From NCBI RefSeq assembly GCF_003012795.1, contig NZ_PXYH01000001.1:186001-250000 (forward strand): a stretch of DNA of 64,000 nucleotides. Direction: 5' to 3'. The translations under genes and the position numbers were made by a program. This document shows positions 9,760 to 19,178 of the stretch, one piece after another. Numbering within the stretch: position 1 is the first letter of the stretch; every line of letters starts with the position of its first letter. Under the pieces are notes generated by a model. The model was not told the origin of the DNA and ran no database searches. It was given only the letters and a program-made list of their open reading frames with translations. Source of the stretch: Zobellella taiwanensis. Lineage in GTDB: Bacteria; Pseudomonadota; Gammaproteobacteria; Enterobacterales; Aeromonadaceae.

Positions 9760-9850
9760 TGGCGGAGGAGGTGGGATTTGAACCCACGGTGGGCTATTAA
9801 CCCACGCCGGTTTTCAAGACCGGTGCATTCAACCACTCTGCCACCCCTCC
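9760..9850 (-). tRNA. tRNA-Ser (anticodon TGA)
   Basis: Read on the minus strand it starts GGAGGGGTGGCAGAGTGG and ends in CCTCCGCCA, with the CCA encoded. The acceptor arms GGAGG/CCTCC pair and the discriminator is G. The anticodon loop CTTGAAA carries TGA, decoding UCA and related serine codons. A long variable arm typical of a class II tRNA(Ser) follows, then GGTTCAAATCC as the T loop. In E. coli a serine tRNA gene is also found near yccA, so the neighbourhood is conserved. Confidence 0.96.
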
Positions 9851-9861
9851 GACGGGCGACA

Positions 9862-9891
9862 ATACTACTCAAGCGCCCCCGGACTTGTAAA
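9862..9891 (-). promoter_or_regulatory. Promoter of tRNA-Ser
   Basis: On the minus strand there is TTTACA (9886-9891), an 18-base spacer and TAGTAT (9862-9867), then a GC-rich stretch before the tRNA. This is a typical stable-RNA promoter, and the GC-rich discriminator suggests stringent control. Read by eye only. Confidence 0.55.
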
Positions 9892-10058
9892 CCGATAAAT
9901 GCGCAAGCCGGCGCGACTGGACAAGAAATGGCCAGCCGCCGGCCGGGCATGGCGCGCCGGTGCAACAGAAAGCTCGACAACCGGGTCATATTATGTCCAG
10001 AATGGGGTTAACGAATTGACCGTGCTATCCTTGCCTGAGTGACAAAGGAGTCTCAACA

Positions 10059-10718
10059 ATGCGATACAACAATACCCTGTCCCGTACCCAGTCGGGCGCG
10101 CTGGAAACCAACAAGGTCCTGCGCAATACCTATATGCTGCTGGGCCTGACCCTGGTGGTCGCCGCCCTGTCGGCGGGCGTCAGCGCCATGATGAACCTGC
10201 CCCATCCGGGCCTTATTATCACCCTGGTCGGCTTTTACGGCCTGATGTTCCTGACCGAACGCAACAAAAACAGCGGGCTTGGTCTCCTGTTCATCTTCGC
10301 CTTCACCGCCTTCACCGGCTACACCATAGGCCCCATCCTCAACTATTACCTGAGCACCAGTTCGGGCACCGAAACCGTGATGCTGGCCCTGGGCGGCACC
10401 GCCCTGACCTTCCTGTCCCTGTCCGCCTATGTGCTGACCACCAAGAAGGACATGTCCTTCCTCGGCGGTATGATGATGGCCGGTTTCGTGGTCATCCTGG
10501 TGGGCTTCGTGGCCAACCTGTTCCTGGCCCTGCCGGCCCTCAGCCTGGCCCTGAGCGCCCTGTTCATCCTGTTCTCGTCCGGCGCCATCCTGATGCAGAC
10601 CAGCGCCATCATCCACGGCGGCGAGCAAAACTACATCTCCGCCACCGTGACCCTGTATGTGTCTATCTTCAATATCTTCCTCAGCCTGCTGCAGTTGCTG
10701 GGGCTCAGCCGCGACTAA
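10059..10718 (+). CDS. yccA: Bax inhibitor-1 family inner-membrane protein YccA
   Basis: Seven-segment membrane protein of the BI-1/TMBIM family. E. coli YccA is a substrate and modulator of the FtsH protease at the SecY translocon. After a polar N-terminus of about 20 residues (MRYNNTLSRTQSGALETNK) the 219-residue protein is a series of hydrophobic segments, with the conserved late segment around SSGAILMQTSAIIHGGEQNYISATVTLYVSIFN. The ATG follows AAGGAG. A hairpin terminator follows. Its neighbours yccS and tusE are also near yccA in E. coli. The FtsH role is from family knowledge. Confidence 0.93.
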   Translation: MRYNNTLSRTQSGALETNKVLRNTYMLLGLTLVVAALSAGVSAMMNLPHPGLIITLVGFYGLMFLTERNKNSGLGLLFIFAFTAFTGYTIGPILNYYLSTSSGTETVMLALGGTALTFLSLSAYVLTTKKDMSFLGGMMMAGFVVILVGFVANLFLALPALSLALSALFILFSSGAILMQTSAIIHGGEQNYISATVTLYVSIFNIFLSLLQLLGLSRD

Positions 10719-10736
10719 AACACCGGCTCCTTATAC

Positions 10737-10761
10737 AAAAGCCCCGTCCGGGGCTTTTTTT
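10737..10761 (+). terminator. Terminator of yccA
   Basis: AAAAGCCCC, loop GTCC and GGGGC are followed by seven T. This is a short strong stem directly after the yccA stop codon. Confidence 0.8.
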
Positions 10762-10834
10762 ATGGATAACGGCGCTGTACCCGGCCTTTGAGTCGAGTAT
10801 GATTCCCTTATATTTCCCCTTGCAGAGTCGTACC

Positions 10835-12970
10835 ATGTCTTTTGCTGTGCCCTGGCTGAGACGGGTCGTTACCGACAGCCACTTTTTCTTTGCCCTCAAG
10901 GTATTACTGGCCATGGCCAGCATGCTGCTGCCGGGCTGGTGGCTGGGTGAGGTACCCGCTGCCGTCACCCTTTGCCTGGGTGCCATGGCCGCCGCCCTGA
11001 GCGAGGCGGATCACCGGCCGAGTCGCCGCCTGCTGACCCTGGTACTGAGCCTGCTGTGCTTCTTCGTCGCCATTACCGGGGTGACGCTGGGTATGGCACA
11101 CCCCCTTATTCTGGGTCCGGTGCTGGTGCTGGCCACCTTTGTGCTTATTCTGATCGGCGCCTGGGGCCAGAGCGTAGGGGCACTGGGCTACGGCACCCTG
11201 CTGATATCCCTTTATGCCATGCAGGGCCATGTGGACAGCCCCTCCTTCTGGTATCAGCCGCTGATGCTGACCGCCGGGGCCGCCTGGTATGGCCTGTTGT
11301 CCTGGTTGATTCTGCTGGCCTGGCCCTATAAACCGGTACACGAGCAACTGGCCGGCTGCTGCTTTGCCCTCTCGCGCTATCTGCTGGAAAAATCCCGCTT
11401 TTTCGACAGCCCCGAAGAACTGCACCGGGGCCTGCGCCATCAGTTGGCCCAGCTTAATATTCAGCTGGTCAATGCCCTGGAAATCACCAAACAGATGCTC
11501 AACCGCCGGCTCAAGGGGCCGGTACAGGATCCCGAGCTGGCCCGTTTGCTGGCGCTTTACCTGCTGATACAGCGCATTCATGAACGGGCCGCGTCCAGTC
11601 ACTATTCCTACCGCCAACTGCACCGGGATCTGGACCGGGCCGATCTGCTGGCCGGCTACCAGATCCTGCTGGCCGAATTGGGAGAGGCCTGTCACCGGCT
11701 GGGCTATTCCATTCTGACCCACAACCCCTTTCATCCGGGCAAGCGTATTGCCTGGGAGCTGTCGGCACTCAAGGATCAGCTCGACTACAGCCATCATCAG
11801 CGCCATTATTCCGCCGAGCTGATGAGCCCGCTGCGTTTTCTGACCCGAAATATGGACCATGTGCACCGGGCACTGCTGCAGGCCGAAACGCTCACTGCCG
11901 ACCATGCCGCGACCCTGGAGGACAACCGGCCTTCCGAACTGGCCCGGCCCCGGCCCCAGCCCTTTTTTACTCGGCTGAAAGCCCTGCTTAACCCCAACGC
12001 CATCCTGTTTCGCCACGGGGTACGCATGAGCGCCTGCTTTGCACTGGGGTTTGGCCTTATTAACGCCCTGGACATCGCCCAGGGCTACTGGATACTGCTG
12101 ACCATCCTCTTTGTGTGCAAACCCAGTTTCAGCGCCACCCGCCAGCGGCTGACCGAGCGGACCCTGGGCACCCTGGCGGGTATACTGGTGGGCATTCCCC
12201 TGCTGCTGCTGTTTCCTTCCCTCGAAAGCCGGCTGGTTATCCTGGTTCTCTGCTGCTTCCTGTTTTTTACCCAGGTGCGCCAGCGCTACAGCCTGGCGGT
12301 ATGCTTTGTCACCCTCTTTGTACTGCTGGCCTTTGAGCTGCAGGGAGGACGCCAGGATCCGGTACTGCTACCCCGCCTGCTCGACACCCTGGCCGGCAGC
12401 ATCATCGCCTTTGTGGCGGTGTGGTTTATCTGGCCCGACTGGCAGCGCCGCCACCTGCCCCGGCTGCTGGCCGATGCCCTGGACGCCAACGCCGCCTACC
12501 TGGCTGCCATAGGCAAGCCGGTCAGCCGGGCAGAGGAAGAGGATCAGGCCTACCGCATCGCCCGCAAGCAGGCCCACCTGGCCGACAACCAGCTGGCCCA
12601 GGCCTGGCAGAATATTCGGGTGGAGCCCCTGTCCCGCCACTGGCTGAACCCCTTTTTTGAAATTGCCTATCGCAACCATGCACTGCTGTCCTACCTGTCA
12701 ACCCTGGGAGCCCATCGCCAGCCGGATCAACTGTTACCCCAGACGATAGTGAGCGGACTCTGCGAGCGGCTGCGGGCCTCGGCCCGGGCCCTGCGCAGCG
12801 GCTCTCCCCTGCCCGAGCCACCGCCCCTGCCGCTGCCCCCGGCCCGGCAGGACGAATGGCACATTCTGACCCGGCAGATACTCGGCAACATGGCCATGCT
12901 CATCAACGACCTGCACCAGCTGGCCGGTGGCGTGCGGGATCAACATGGACAAGCTCCCGCACCTGAGTAA
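10835..12970 (+). CDS. yccS: FUSC-family inner-membrane protein YccS
   Basis: Predicted inner-membrane protein of the YccS/YhfK (fusaric acid resistance-like, aromatic acid exporter AaeB-like) family; substrate unknown. The 711 residues hold two blocks of transmembrane helices, at about residues 20-150 and 390-510, each followed by a soluble region. That is the duplicated layout of the family. [28 protein letters not shown] near the N-terminus is typical of YccS. An earlier in-frame ATG at 10799 would add 12 residues. I prefer 10835 by comparison with the E. coli N-terminus, although neither start has a strong ribosome site. It lies between yccA and tusE, 26 bases before tusE. Confidence 0.85.
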   Translation: MSFAVPWLRRVVTDSHFFFALKVLLAMASMLLPGWWLGEVPAAVTLCLGAMAAALSEADHRPSRRLLTLVLSLLCFFVAITGVTLGMAHPLILGPVLVLATFVLILIGAWGQSVGALGYGTLLISLYAMQGHVDSPSFWYQPLMLTAGAAWYGLLSWLILLAWPYKPVHEQLAGCCFALSRYLLEKSRFFDSPEELHRGLRHQLAQLNIQLVNALEITKQMLNRRLKGPVQDPELARLLALYLLIQRIHERAASSHYSYRQLHRDLDRADLLAGYQILLAELGEACHRLGYSILTHNPFHPGKRIAWELSALKDQLDYSHHQRHYSAELMSPLRFLTRNMDHVHRALLQAETLTADHAATLEDNRPSELARPRPQPFFTRLKALLNPNAILFRHGVRMSACFALGFGLINALDIAQGYWILLTILFVCKPSFSATRQRLTERTLGTLAGILVGIPLLLLFPSLESRLVILVLCCFLFFTQVRQRYSLAVCFVTLFVLLAFELQGGRQDPVLLPRLLDTLAGSIIAFVAVWFIWPDWQRRHLPRLLADALDANAAYLAAIGKPVSRAEEEDQAYRIARKQAHLADNQLAQAWQNIRVEPLSRHWLNPFFEIAYRNHALLSYLSTLGAHRQPDQLLPQTIVSGLCERLRASARALRSGSPLPEPPPLPLPPARQDEWHILTRQILGNMAMLINDLHQLAGGVRDQHGQAPAPE

Positions 12971-12996
12971 GATGGCGGTCCAACACAGGAGGCAGC

Positions 12997-13326
12997 ATGC
13001 TTGAATTTGAAGGGCGCCCCATCGCCACCGATGCCCAGGGGTATTTAAAACACCACCAAGACTGGCAGCCGGCCTTGGCCGAGTTGCTGGCGGAGCAGGA
13101 AGGGATCAGCCTCACCCCGGAACATTGGGAAGTGATCCATTTTGTGCGCAATTTTTACCTGAAGTACAACAGCTCGCCGGCTATCCGGGCGCTGGTCAAG
13201 GCCATGGCCAAGGAGCTGGGAGAGGAGAAAGGGAACAGCCGTTATCTGTACCGGCTGTTCCCCAAGGGGCCGGCCAAGCAGGCCACCAAACTGGCGGGCC
13301 TGCCCAAGCCGGTCAAGTGCATCTGA
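12997..13326 (+). CDS. tusE: Sulfur relay protein TusE
   Basis: Carries persulfide sulfur from the TusBCD complex to MnmA for 2-thiolation of the wobble uridine in Lys, Glu and Gln tRNAs. It is a DsrC/TusE-family protein of 109 residues with the conserved C-terminus LPKPVKCI. C108 is the sulfur-carrying cysteine, at the same position as in E. coli TusE. The TusE-type N-terminus [16 protein letters not shown] is present. The ATG follows AGGAGG. The window also contains mnmC, which works on the same wobble base. Confidence 0.96.
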   Translation: MLEFEGRPIATDAQGYLKHHQDWQPALAELLAEQEGISLTPEHWEVIHFVRNFYLKYNSSPAIRALVKAMAKELGEEKGNSRYLYRLFPKGPAKQATKLAGLPKPVKCI

Positions 13327-13329
13327 ACC

Positions 13330-14019
13330 CTACTGGGGCAACACCCGCCCCTTGAGGCCGGTCAGCCGCTCCAGGGCACCGAGCTGCTGCTCGAGTCGCC
13401 CCTTGGCGTCCGGCCCCACCCACACCCGGTTCAGCTCTCCCTGGCGGGGCACCGAGGGCGTGGTCTGGGCCCGGTAGCCCGCCGCCCTCAGCTTCTGCAC
13501 CAGGGCGTTGACGTTGTCGGCATTGCGAAACGCCCCCAACTGGACGATATAGCCGCCCTGCTGGGGCTCGGCAGGCTTGACCACGGGCGCGGCCTGCACC
13601 ACGCCGGCCGCGGGCAGCGGCGGCGCCGGCTTGATTTCCGGTGCCGGCCTGGGCTGGGGCACCGGTTTGGGCACGGGAGCCGGGGTCGGTTTGGGGGCCG
13701 GTGCGGGCGGCGGCTCGGGCGCCGCCCGAGGGGCGCTGGCGGCCTGGGCCAGGGCGGTCTCGGGCGCCGGTTGCGGCGCCACCGGCGGCGCTTCCTTCAC
13801 TTTCTCCAGGGTCCACACCGGCGGCGCGGCCGGTTCGGCCGGATCAGCGGGCGGCTCCACCGGTGGACGCGCAGGCTCGAGCTCGGGGCGCAGCGGTATG
13901 CTGACCGCCTCTTCCGGCAAGGGCTGCTGCTTGCCGTCCAGCAGGTCCGGCAGGAAAATGACGCCCAGGGCCACCAGGATAACGGTGCCCACCAGTCGAT
14001 GCTGAAATTGTGTTGCCAA
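13330..14019 (-). CDS. dedD: SPOR-domain cell-division protein DedD
   Basis: Septal-ring protein anchored in the inner membrane that binds denuded peptidoglycan through its SPOR domain. Layout: a short cytoplasmic start, one transmembrane helix (LVGTVILVALGVIFLPDLL, residues 9-27), a long Pro/Ala-rich periplasmic linker, and a C-terminal SPOR domain of about 75 residues starting at GGYIVQLGAFRNADNV. The start is a TTG at 14019 with AGAGGCGG upstream; no ATG fits the membrane segment. It is last in the accD-folC-dedD run and ends three bases from the convergent tusE stop. Confidence 0.92.
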   Translation of the reverse strand: MATQFQHRLVGTVILVALGVIFLPDLLDGKQQPLPEEAVSIPLRPELEPARPPVEPPADPAEPAAPPVWTLEKVKEAPPVAPQPAPETALAQAASAPRAAPEPPPAPAPKPTPAPVPKPVPQPRPAPEIKPAPPLPAAGVVQAAPVVKPAEPQQGGYIVQLGAFRNADNVNALVQKLRAAGYRAQTTPSVPRQGELNRVWVGPDAKGRLEQQLGALERLTGLKGRVLPQ

Positions 14020-14028
14020 AACCGCCTC

Positions 14029-15288
14029 TTATTCGTGTGCCGGTGACGGGCGCGGCAGGGCCAGCACCTCGGCCACCGTGTAAAAGGAGCCGAACGCAAT
14101 AATGATGTCATCTTTGCCGCAGGCCGCCTCGGCGGCCTGCAGGGCCTCCGCCACCCGGGGGTAGCTGTGCCCGGTTTGGAGGATGCGGGCCAGCTCGGCA
14201 CCCTCGGCCCCCCGCGGGCCCGCCAGGCTGGCCGGATACCAGTGATCAACCAGCGCCTGCAGGGGTGCCAGGCTGGCGGCGATATCCTTGTCTCTGAGCA
14301 TGCCCACCACCCCGTGGATGCGCCCGGCCACCGTCATGCCGGCCAGCCGGCGGGCCAGGTAGGCGGCCGATTCGGGGTTGTGGGCCACGTCCACCCACAG
14401 GCAGGGCGACAGTCGCTGCAACCGGCCGGCGAGCCGGGCTTCGGCCAGGCCGGTGCGGATGGCCCGCTCCGGCAGGCGCAGGGGTGACAGCGCCAGGGTC
14501 GCCAGGGCGGTGGCGGCGTTCATCAGCGGCAGCTCGGGCATGGGCAGGGCCTCGAGTTCGAGGCCAAGGCCACGGAAGCTCCACCCCCCTGCCTGCGCCT
14601 GCCAGTGAAAATCCCGGCCGGTGCAATAGAGCGGAGTGCCTTTCTTTTCGGCCTGCGCCAGCACGCTGGCGGGCGGTTCGGGATCGCCGCACACCGCCGG
14701 CTTGCCGGGCCGGAAGATGCCCGCCTTTTCAACGCCGATGGTTTCCCGGTCATTGCCCAGCCAGTCGGTGTGATCGAGGGCCACAGTAGTGATCACCGTC
14801 TGATCCGATGCCACCACATTGGTGGCATCGAGCCGTCCGCCAAGGCCGACTTCCAGCAGCACTACCTCGGGCGCGGCGGCCCTGAACAGCCACAACGCCG
14901 CCAGGGTACCGAATTCGAAGTAGGTCAGGGCAATGTCGCCACGGGCCGCTTCCACGGCCGCAAAGGCCTCGCAAAAGGCCGATTCGGCGGGAAAGTCACC
15001 ATTGACCCTTACCCGCTCGCGGTAGTCGAGCAGGTGCGGCGAGGAATAGACCCCAACGCTGTGCCCCGCCGCCCGCAGCATGGCCTCGAGCAGCGCACAG
15101 GTGGTGCCCTTGCCATTGGTGCCGCCCACGGTGATCACATGGGCCGGCAGGCTCAGCAGCCCGAGCCGGCCGGCCACCGCCTGCATCCGTTCAAGGCCAA
15201 GCTCGATATGGGCGATGTTCAGGCTTTCCAGGTACGCCAGCCAGCCGGCCAGGGTTGCGGTCGCCGGCGGGACCAGGGGAGTGTGCAT
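14029..15288 (-). CDS. folC: Bifunctional dihydrofolate / folylpolyglutamate synthase
   Basis: Adds glutamate to dihydropteroate to make dihydrofolate, and extends the polyglutamate tail of folates. It is a Mur-ligase-fold enzyme of 419 residues. The ATP-binding loop is GGTNGKGTTC at residues 55-64. YSSPHLLDYRERVRVNG and the catalytic region HTDWLGNDRETIGVEKAGIFRPGKPAVCG are intact. Its ATG shares one base with the accD stop (TGATG), so the two genes are translationally coupled. The order accD-folC-dedD is conserved in gammaproteobacteria. Confidence 0.97.
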   Translation of the reverse strand: MHTPLVPPATATLAGWLAYLESLNIAHIELGLERMQAVAGRLGLLSLPAHVITVGGTNGKGTTCALLEAMLRAAGHSVGVYSSPHLLDYRERVRVNGDFPAESAFCEAFAAVEAARGDIALTYFEFGTLAALWLFRAAAPEVVLLEVGLGGRLDATNVVASDQTVITTVALDHTDWLGNDRETIGVEKAGIFRPGKPAVCGDPEPPASVLAQAEKKGTPLYCTGRDFHWQAQAGGWSFRGLGLELEALPMPELPLMNAATALATLALSPLRLPERAIRTGLAEARLAGRLQRLSPCLWVDVAHNPESAAYLARRLAGMTVAGRIHGVVGMLRDKDIAASLAPLQALVDHWYPASLAGPRGAEGAELARILQTGHSYPRVAEALQAAEAACGKDDIIIAFGSFYTVAEVLALPRPSPAHE

Positions 15289-16151
15289 CAGAATTCCGCC
15301 GGCTCCTGGTTCATCAGCTTGCCGATAAGCCCGGCCAGGCGATCACGCATCTCGCGCCGGTCGATGATCATGTCGATGGCGCCGTGCTCCAGCAGGAACT
15401 CGCTGCGCTGGAAACCTTCCGGCAGCTTTTCGCGCACCGTCTGTTCGATGACCCGGGGACCGGCGAAGCCGATCAGGGCCTTGGGCTCGCCCACGTTGAC
15501 ATCGCCCAGCATGGCGAGGCTGGCGGAGACGCCGCCCATGGTCGGATCGGTCAGGACCGAAATATAGGGCAGGCCGGCGGCGGAGAGACGGTTGAGGGCG
15601 GCGCTGGTCTTGGCCATCTGCATCAGCGAGAACAGGGCTTCCTGCATGCGCGCGCCGCCGGAAGCGGAAAAACACACCAGGGCGCGGTTTTCGGCCAGGC
15701 AGGCTTCCACCGCGCGCACGAAGCGGGCGCCGACCACGGATGCCATGGAGCCGCCCATAAAGGAGAATTCGAAGGCACAGGCCACCACCGGCAGGCCCTT
15801 GAGGGTGCCTTTCATCACCACCATGGCGTCTTTTTCATTGCTGCTTTTCTGGGCGGCGCTGATCCTGTCCTTGTATTTTTTCGAGTCCTTGAACTTGAGC
15901 ACGTCCTGGGGCTCGAGTTCGGCCCCCAGCTCCTCGCGACCGTCCTGGTCCAGGAATTTATCCAGCCGGGCACGGGCGGAAATGCGCATGTGGTGATCGC
16001 ACTTGGGGCAGACTTCCAGATTGCGATCGAGCTCGGCCCGGTACAGAACCTGCTCGCATTGGGTGCACTTGGTCCAGACCCCTTCCGGAATATTGTGACG
16101 ACGAACACCGATGTTCTTATTCTTGGGGAGAATTTTCTCAAGCCAGCTCAT
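15288..16151 (-). CDS. accD: Acetyl-CoA carboxylase, carboxyltransferase subunit beta
   Basis: Beta half of the carboxyltransferase that makes malonyl-CoA for fatty acid synthesis, working with AccA. The 287 residues include the zinc ribbon C29, C32, C48 and C51 (CTQC and CPKC), which in E. coli also binds DNA and mRNA. The crotonase-like carboxyltransferase fold follows with [19 protein letters not shown] and the [12 protein letters not shown] oxyanion region. The start follows AAGGA. The upstream 106 bases separate it from truA and may hold its promoter. Confidence 0.97.
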   Translation of the reverse strand: MSWLEKILPKNKNIGVRRHNIPEGVWTKCTQCEQVLYRAELDRNLEVCPKCDHHMRISARARLDKFLDQDGREELGAELEPQDVLKFKDSKKYKDRISAAQKSSNEKDAMVVMKGTLKGLPVVACAFEFSFMGGSMASVVGARFVRAVEACLAENRALVCFSASGGARMQEALFSLMQMAKTSAALNRLSAAGLPYISVLTDPTMGGVSASLAMLGDVNVGEPKALIGFAGPRVIEQTVREKLPEGFQRSEFLLEHGAIDMIIDRREMRDRLAGLIGKLMNQEPAEF

Positions 16152-16257
16152 GGAAATCCTTACTCGTTTTCGTGGTTGTCACGCAGCGGTCATTAAAGCA
16201 TATAACCGCCCGCGGGTTGATAAAAAACTGCCGGTCGCCGGACTGGTCCTACCGCCG

Positions 16258-17049
16258 TCAGAATGGGTCGGGCAGCCACAGGGGCCCGGGCACCGTCTTC
16301 GGCAAACCGAACTCGGGCGGATAGTCGACCTCCACCAGATAAAGCCCGCCGGCCTTGGCGGTGGCGCCGGCCAGGTTGCGATCGCGCCCGTCCAGCACCT
16401 CCTGCACCCAGCCCGCCTCGGCCTGGCCCAGGCCCACCTGCAGCAAGGTACCGGTAATATTGCGCACCATGTGGTGCAGAAAGGCGTTGGCCTTGATGTC
16501 GAGCACGATAAAGTGGCCAAAGCGCCGCACCCTGAGGTGCATAACATTGCGACAGGGGCTCCTGGACTGGCATTGCACCGCCCTGAAGGCGCTGAAGTCA
16601 CGCTCGCCGAGCAGGCACTGGCCGGCCTGGTGCATCCGCTCGGCGTCGATGTCGCCCACATAGTGGCTTACTCCGGCGCCATGGATGGCGGGCCGCATAT
16701 TGTGGTTGAAAATAATATAACGGTAGCGACGGGCGGTGGCACTGAAGCGGGCGTGGAATTCGTCCGGCACCCGCCTGACCCAGCGCACCGCGATATCCGG
16801 CGGCAGGTTGGCATTCATTCCCAGGGTCCAGGCGCCGTCCGGCCGGACCGCCTCGGTATCGAAATGCACCACCTGGCCGGTGCCGTGCACTCCGGCGTCG
16901 GTGCGCCCGGCGCACTGTACCTCGACCGGATGATCGGCAATTTTCGACAGGGCCTTTTCCACCTCTTCCTGAATGCTGGGAACCTCCCGCTGCCGCTGCC
17001 AGCCGTAGTAACGGCTGCCGTCATACTCTATGCCAAGGGCAATGCGCAT
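16258..17049 (-). CDS. truA: tRNA pseudouridine(38-40) synthase
   Basis: Makes pseudouridine at positions 38-40 of many tRNA anticodon stems. The catalytic aspartate is D51 in [36 protein letters not shown] opens the protein and [15 protein letters not shown] marks the C-terminal half. I chose the ATG at 17049, which follows GGAA and gives 263 residues starting right at the fold. A longer reading adds ten residues. It lies between fimV and accD as in other gammaproteobacteria. Confidence 0.96.
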   Translation of the reverse strand: MRIALGIEYDGSRYYGWQRQREVPSIQEEVEKALSKIADHPVEVQCAGRTDAGVHGTGQVVHFDTEAVRPDGAWTLGMNANLPPDIAVRWVRRVPDEFHARFSATARRYRYIIFNHNMRPAIHGAGVSHYVGDIDAERMHQAGQCLLGERDFSAFRAVQCQSRSPCRNVMHLRVRRFGHFIVLDIKANAFLHHMVRNITGTLLQVGLGQAEAGWVQEVLDGRDRNLAGATAKAGGLYLVEVDYPPEFGLPKTVPGPLWLPDPF

Positions 17050-17100
17050 AATCAGTTCCAAGGTCAAAAAAGACGGCAATTATACCCGTTACCGCCGCAA

Positions 17101-17128
17101 AATGAAGAACCGGCCCAGGGGGCCGGTT
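17101..17128 (-). terminator. Hairpin between fimV and truA
   Basis: Nine-base arms (AACCGGCCC at 17108-17116 and its complement at 17120-17128) with a three-base loop. On the minus strand the stem is followed by CTTCATTTT, a weak T-rich tail. It may end or reduce fimV transcription before truA. Confidence 0.5.
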
Positions 17129-17155
17129 GGAGACGAGGTCCGCCCGCGGCGGGGC

Positions 17156-18997
17156 TCAGCGCCGGGCCAGGCGCTGCAACAGCTTGCGGGCCTCGGCCTG
17201 GTGCTCGTCGTTGCCCTTGGCCAGGGCTTCGTTGAGCAGCTCGCGGGCGCTGTCGATATCGTCTATCTCGATATAGGCCCGGGCCAGATCCAGCTTGGCC
17301 CCCATGCCGCCCTCGTCGAAATCGATGTCCACATCCCGCCCCTGGCCAAGTACCTTATCGTACTCGTCCGCCCGGGCGTCCTGGGGACCAGGCTGCTCGC
17401 TTTCTTCCATCAGGCTGTCGATAAAGGCGAAAGGGTCCTCCTCGGCGGCCCGGCCGGGCGCGTCGGCCGGCCGGCTCGGTGCGGGCTCCGCCGGTGGCTC
17501 GACCGCCACGGGTTCGGGTTCCGCATCGGCCTCGGCCCGGCGTTCCGGCTCGGCATCCACCGCCCCATCGAACAACAGGGCATCGATATCGTCGTTGGAT
17601 ACCGTATTTTCCGTCGCCAGGCCCGCACTGGATTCATCATCGAACATCATGTTGGCGTAATCGATCTCTTCCCGCTCCTCTTCCGCCTCCAGGGGCGCGC
17701 CTTCCACTTCGTCCCGGCGCTGGGCCTGGGCGTCTTCGGCTTCCTGCTGCTCGGCCAGGAAGCGGGCGAAGGCGTCTTCGTCGATTTCCCCTTCCGCCGC
17801 CTTTTCCACCGCCGGCTCGGGAAGATCCGGCTCGGCTGGGTACAGGTCCGGAGACTCGCTCCGGTCCGGATCCGGGCTCAGATCGGTGGTGAACAGCTCG
17901 TCGAACTCACTGCGTTCATCATCCAGCAGGGTTTCGCGATTGGCCAGATCCTGCTCCTGCTCCGCCAATTCGCGCCGCACCCGGGCCCGCCACCACAGGG
18001 TGAACAGGGCCAGCAGCAGCAGCGCCGGCATGACCAGCATCAAGGCCAGGTTGAGCGGATTGGCGAGCAGGGCATCCAGCCCGTTGCCGGGCGCGCCCGT
18101 CTCGCCGGCGCTTTCCTGCTGGCGCTCGGACTTGAGCTGGTTGACCTCCTCGGTCAGCTCGCCAAGACGGGTGCGCAGGGCCTGATTATTGTTGGACAGC
18201 TCGGCAAGTTGTTCGTTGGACATGGCGACCTGGGTTTTCAGTTCGTCCAGCAACCGCGCCTGCAACCGGGCCAGGGCCAGCTCCTCGGCCTGCGCCGGCG
18301 ACGGTGTCTCCGGCGCCAGGGGCTCGGGTTCGGGCACCGGGGCCGCCCGGGGGACGGAAGGCTCGCTGACCGGCACCACCCGCACCGTGGCCGGCTCGGC
18401 GGCGGAAGCCTGGGGCGGCGTGGCAACCACGGGAGCCGCCGCCGGGGGCTCAACGGGGGCCACCACCTTGGGGGTTTCCACCTTGGGAGCAGCCGGTTCG
18501 GGCTTGGCCGGCGCGCTGGCAACGGCCCGGGCAGGCGCCGGCCGCTCCGCCGGTGCCGTACGCGCGGCGCTGCCCTGGCGGCTCAGCCGGCGGAATTCGG
18601 CCTCGGCTTCCCGCGGGCTGCGCTGCTGGGCCTGGGTCAGGGTCGGCAGGCGCAGGGAGGCGCCCCGTTGCAGGTAGTTGATGTTGCCCCGCACAAAGGC
18701 GCCCGGGTTGAGGTAATAGAGCGCCACCATGGTCTGCTGTACCGTGGCCGGGGCCGGAGTATGACGGGCGGCGATGGACCAGAGGGTATCGGTACGGGTG
18801 ACCGGGCCGTAGCGGCCGGGAGCCAGGTTGGCGGGCGCGGAGGCCGCCGGGCGCGGGGCCGCTGCAGGCGCCGCCGCCGGGGCCGAAGACTCAGGGCCTC
18901 TCAGCTCGATATAGAACTCTTCCTGGGCCTGAGCCGGCAGGGTACAGGCCAGCCACAGGGCCAGAGCGGAATAACAATGAGGTCTGAGTCTTTTCAT
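17156..18997 (-). CDS. fimV: FimV/HubP-family polar protein
   Basis: Large periplasm-spanning protein of the FimV/HubP/TspA family, which marks cell poles and affects type IV pili, chemotaxis and chromosome positioning in relatives. The 613 residues start with a signal peptide (MKRLRPHCYSALALWLACTLPAQA). A FimV N-terminal domain with a LysM-like segment comes next (YGPVTRTDTLWSIAARH and NINYLQRGASLRLP). Then come Pro/Ala-rich and coiled-coil regions, one membrane helix (NLALMLVMPALLLLALFTLWW, about residue 315), a long acidic cytoplasmic part and the FimV C-terminal domain (MGAKLDLARAYIEIDDIDSARELLNEAL). It is short for the family. The start at 18997 is chosen for the signal peptide; the ribosome site is weak. 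Confidence 0.9.
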   Translation of the reverse strand: MKRLRPHCYSALALWLACTLPAQAQEEFYIELRGPESSAPAAAPAAAPRPAASAPANLAPGRYGPVTRTDTLWSIAARHTPAPATVQQTMVALYYLNPGAFVRGNINYLQRGASLRLPTLTQAQQRSPREAEAEFRRLSRQGSAARTAPAERPAPARAVASAPAKPEPAAPKVETPKVVAPVEPPAAAPVVATPPQASAAEPATVRVVPVSEPSVPRAAPVPEPEPLAPETPSPAQAEELALARLQARLLDELKTQVAMSNEQLAELSNNNQALRTRLGELTEEVNQLKSERQQESAGETGAPGNGLDALLANPLNLALMLVMPALLLLALFTLWWRARVRRELAEQEQDLANRETLLDDERSEFDELFTTDLSPDPDRSESPDLYPAEPDLPEPAVEKAAEGEIDEDAFARFLAEQQEAEDAQAQRRDEVEGAPLEAEEEREEIDYANMMFDDESSAGLATENTVSNDDIDALLFDGAVDAEPERRAEADAEPEPVAVEPPAEPAPSRPADAPGRAAEEDPFAFIDSLMEESEQPGPQDARADEYDKVLGQGRDVDIDFDEGGMGAKLDLARAYIEIDDIDSARELLNEALAKGNDEHQAEARKLLQRLARR

Positions 18998-19178
18998 TCT
19001 GTGTCTTGTGTCCTTGTTCCTGACTCTGCGCCGGTTTATCCGGCCGTCTCGGCTCACCATGGCGCAAGTGTAGAAAAAAACCGTGCCAATAGGAACTTAT
19101 CTGTCAGTGTTGCAGGTAACCGCTTATCGGCCGAGCAGGTCCAGACTTTACTTCGGACGGCCCCGGGAACAGCGCCGT

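Noticed and set aside
9760..9850. tRNA genes as integration sites for a mobile element
   Set aside because: Neither tRNA-Ser nor tRNA-Asn is followed by an integrase gene or by a visible repeat of its 3' end; the neighbours are core genes.
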